From Curtobacterium sp. MCJR17_055 (GTDB taxonomy: Bacteria > Actinomycetota > Actinomycetes > Actinomycetales > Microbacteriaceae), in assembly GCF_003224335.1 (NCBI RefSeq), contig NZ_QKLF01000001.1:806001-870000 (forward strand): 64,000 bases of DNA. Reading direction: 5' to 3'. The first letter of the stretch is position 1, and each line of letters starts with the position of its first letter. The notes beneath the pieces are model-generated. The model ran no database searches, had not been told where the DNA came from, and was given only the letters and a program-made list of their open reading frames with translations. Shown piece by piece: positions 63,407 through 64,000 of this stretch. The translations under genes were made by a program, and so were the position numbers.

Positions 63407-63450
63407 CGGACGGGAGGCCCGTGGCGGGCCCGCCACGGGCCTCCCGTCCG
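63407..63450. terminator. 44-bp perfect palindrome terminator
   Basis: CGGACGGGAGGCCCGTGGCG, GGCC, then the exact complement. It ends 11 nt short of the rtcB stop (63462, minus strand) and is the longest member of the GGGAGGCCCG family in the window. Confidence 0.85.
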
Positions 63451-63461
63451 TCGCCGCCCGG

Positions 63462-64000
63462 TCAGTCCCCCTTGACGTTGACGATCTGCCGCAGCGTGTG
63501 CCGGACCGTGACGAGGTCGGCGGCGTCCGCCATCACCTGGTCGATCGGCTTGTACGCGGCCGGGATCTCGTCGAGGAACGCGTCGGTGTCCCGGTACTCG
63601 ATGCCGGTCATCGCCTCGCGGAGCTGCTCGTGCGTGAACGTCCGCCGTGCCGCTGACCGCGAGTACGACCGGCCGGCCCCGTGCGGTGACGACTCGAGCG
63701 ACCGCTTGTCACCCCGCCCCTCGACGACGTACGACGCCGTGCCCATCGAGCCGGGGATGAGCCCGGGCTGACCCGCCGTCGCCTGGATCGCGCCCTTGCG
63801 GGAGACCCACACGGACTTCCCCCAGTGCGTCTCGCGCTGCGTGAAGTTGTGGTGGCAGTTGATCCGCTCGACCTCCTGCACGGCCGTGCCGACGACCTCG
63901 GCGAGCTGGCGGACGACGCGGTCCATCATCTCCTCGCGGTTGAGGAGCGCGAAGTGCTGGGCCCAGCGCAGCTCGGCGATGTACCGGTCGAACTCCGGAG
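63462..64000 (-). CDS. rtcB: RtcB family RNA ligase, C-terminal part (cut by window edge)
   Basis: The last about 180 residues are present; the N-terminus lies beyond 64000. ELRWAQHFALLNREEMM, ERINCHHNFT (metal histidines), LIPGSMGTASYVVEG and ESSPHGAGRSYSRSAARR (the HGAGR guanylation region) identify RtcB, which joins 2',3'-cyclic phosphate and 5'-OH RNA ends. It ends IVNVKGD. Confidence 0.93.
   Translation of the reverse strand, partial: PEFDRYIAELRWAQHFALLNREEMMDRVVRQLAEVVGTAVQEVERINCHHNFTQRETHWGKSVWVSRKGAIQATAGQPGLIPGSMGTASYVVEGRGDKRSLESSPHGAGRSYSRSAARRTFTHEQLREAMTGIEYRDTDAFLDEIPAAYKPIDQVMADAADLVTVRHTLRQIVNVKGD

Noticed and set aside
1..64000. tRNA, rRNA, insertion sequences or transposase genes
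   Set aside because: No T-loop-like GTTCGAATCC sequences with matching stems, no ribosomal RNA stretches and no transposase motifs were found on either strand by reading; a covariance-model scan was not possible.

Overview
The window is a chromosomal segment of a high-GC actinobacterium (third positions almost always G or C, GTG and TTG starts common). The gene set fits the Microbacteriaceae, most likely Curtobacterium or a near relative: PTS and glycoside hydrolase genes with LacI/GntR control, a CopD-CtaG fusion, an rpmB-rpmG-rpsN operon, and short G+C-rich palindromic terminators built on GGGAGGCCCG. The genus is an inference from gene style; no rRNA or tRNA gene was found in the window to anchor it.

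Layout. 1-4.8 kb: 5' part of a secreted GH92 alpha-mannosidase divergent from its LacI-type repressor, then a zinc alcohol dehydrogenase and an AraC regulator. 4.8-8.0 kb: a minus-strand operon of a YraQ/YcgR-type permease, its TIGR03943/YcgQ partner and an anchored beta-propeller protein. 8.1-10.8 kb: a TetR/SMR pair efflux locus and an LLM flavin oxidoreductase. 10.9-17.3 kb: PAP2 phosphatase, DUF4383 protein, PIF1-like helicase translationally coupled to a CopD-CtaG copper/cytochrome-oxidase protein, HU, and ribosomal proteins L28-L33-S14. 17.6-23 kb: lipase maturation factor, hydrolase and a znuA-znuC-znuB-zur zinc uptake operon with a Zur box. 23-26 kb: a split glucose/GlcNAc-family PTS (EIIC divergent from EIIB-EIIA) and its DasR/NagR-like regulator, sharing an operator. 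26-32 kb: branched-chain-type 2-oxo acid dehydrogenase E1alpha-E1beta-E2 behind a HisC-like aminotransferase. 31.8-34.2 kb: small membrane protein, low-molecular-weight phosphatase and purB.

34.3-37.8 kb holds the least ordinary locus: an L,D-transpeptidase between two paralogous secreted proteins that end in nearly the same C-terminal tail. The first of the two is interrupted by a one-base frameshift. 37.9-48.2 kb is mostly transport and control: LysR/EamA, TIGR01777 epimerase with DUF4166, CDF zinc exporter, secreted protein, MFS/LysR, DHA2 MFS and two small membrane proteins. 48.3-52 kb: an LAXTG-anchored DUF11 surface protein and a GH13 alpha-glucosidase. 52-58 kb: FMN reductase, MarR, Dps, SDR, FAD reductase, alpha/beta hydrolase and SMP-30 protein. 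58.4-64 kb: trehalose-synthase-like GH13, a soluble Ser/Thr kinase-GAF fusion, DUF1206 protein and the C-terminal part of RtcB.

Recurrent themes. Many monocistronic or operon-leading genes have a TAnnnT-like -10 box 6-7 nt before the start codon and no Shine-Dalgarno, which suggests leaderless mRNAs. Genes inside operons often overlap by ATGA/GTGA. Metal handling recurs (znu-zur, CDF, CopD-CtaG, zinc-free ribosomal protein paralogues), as do sugar uptake and hydrolysis.
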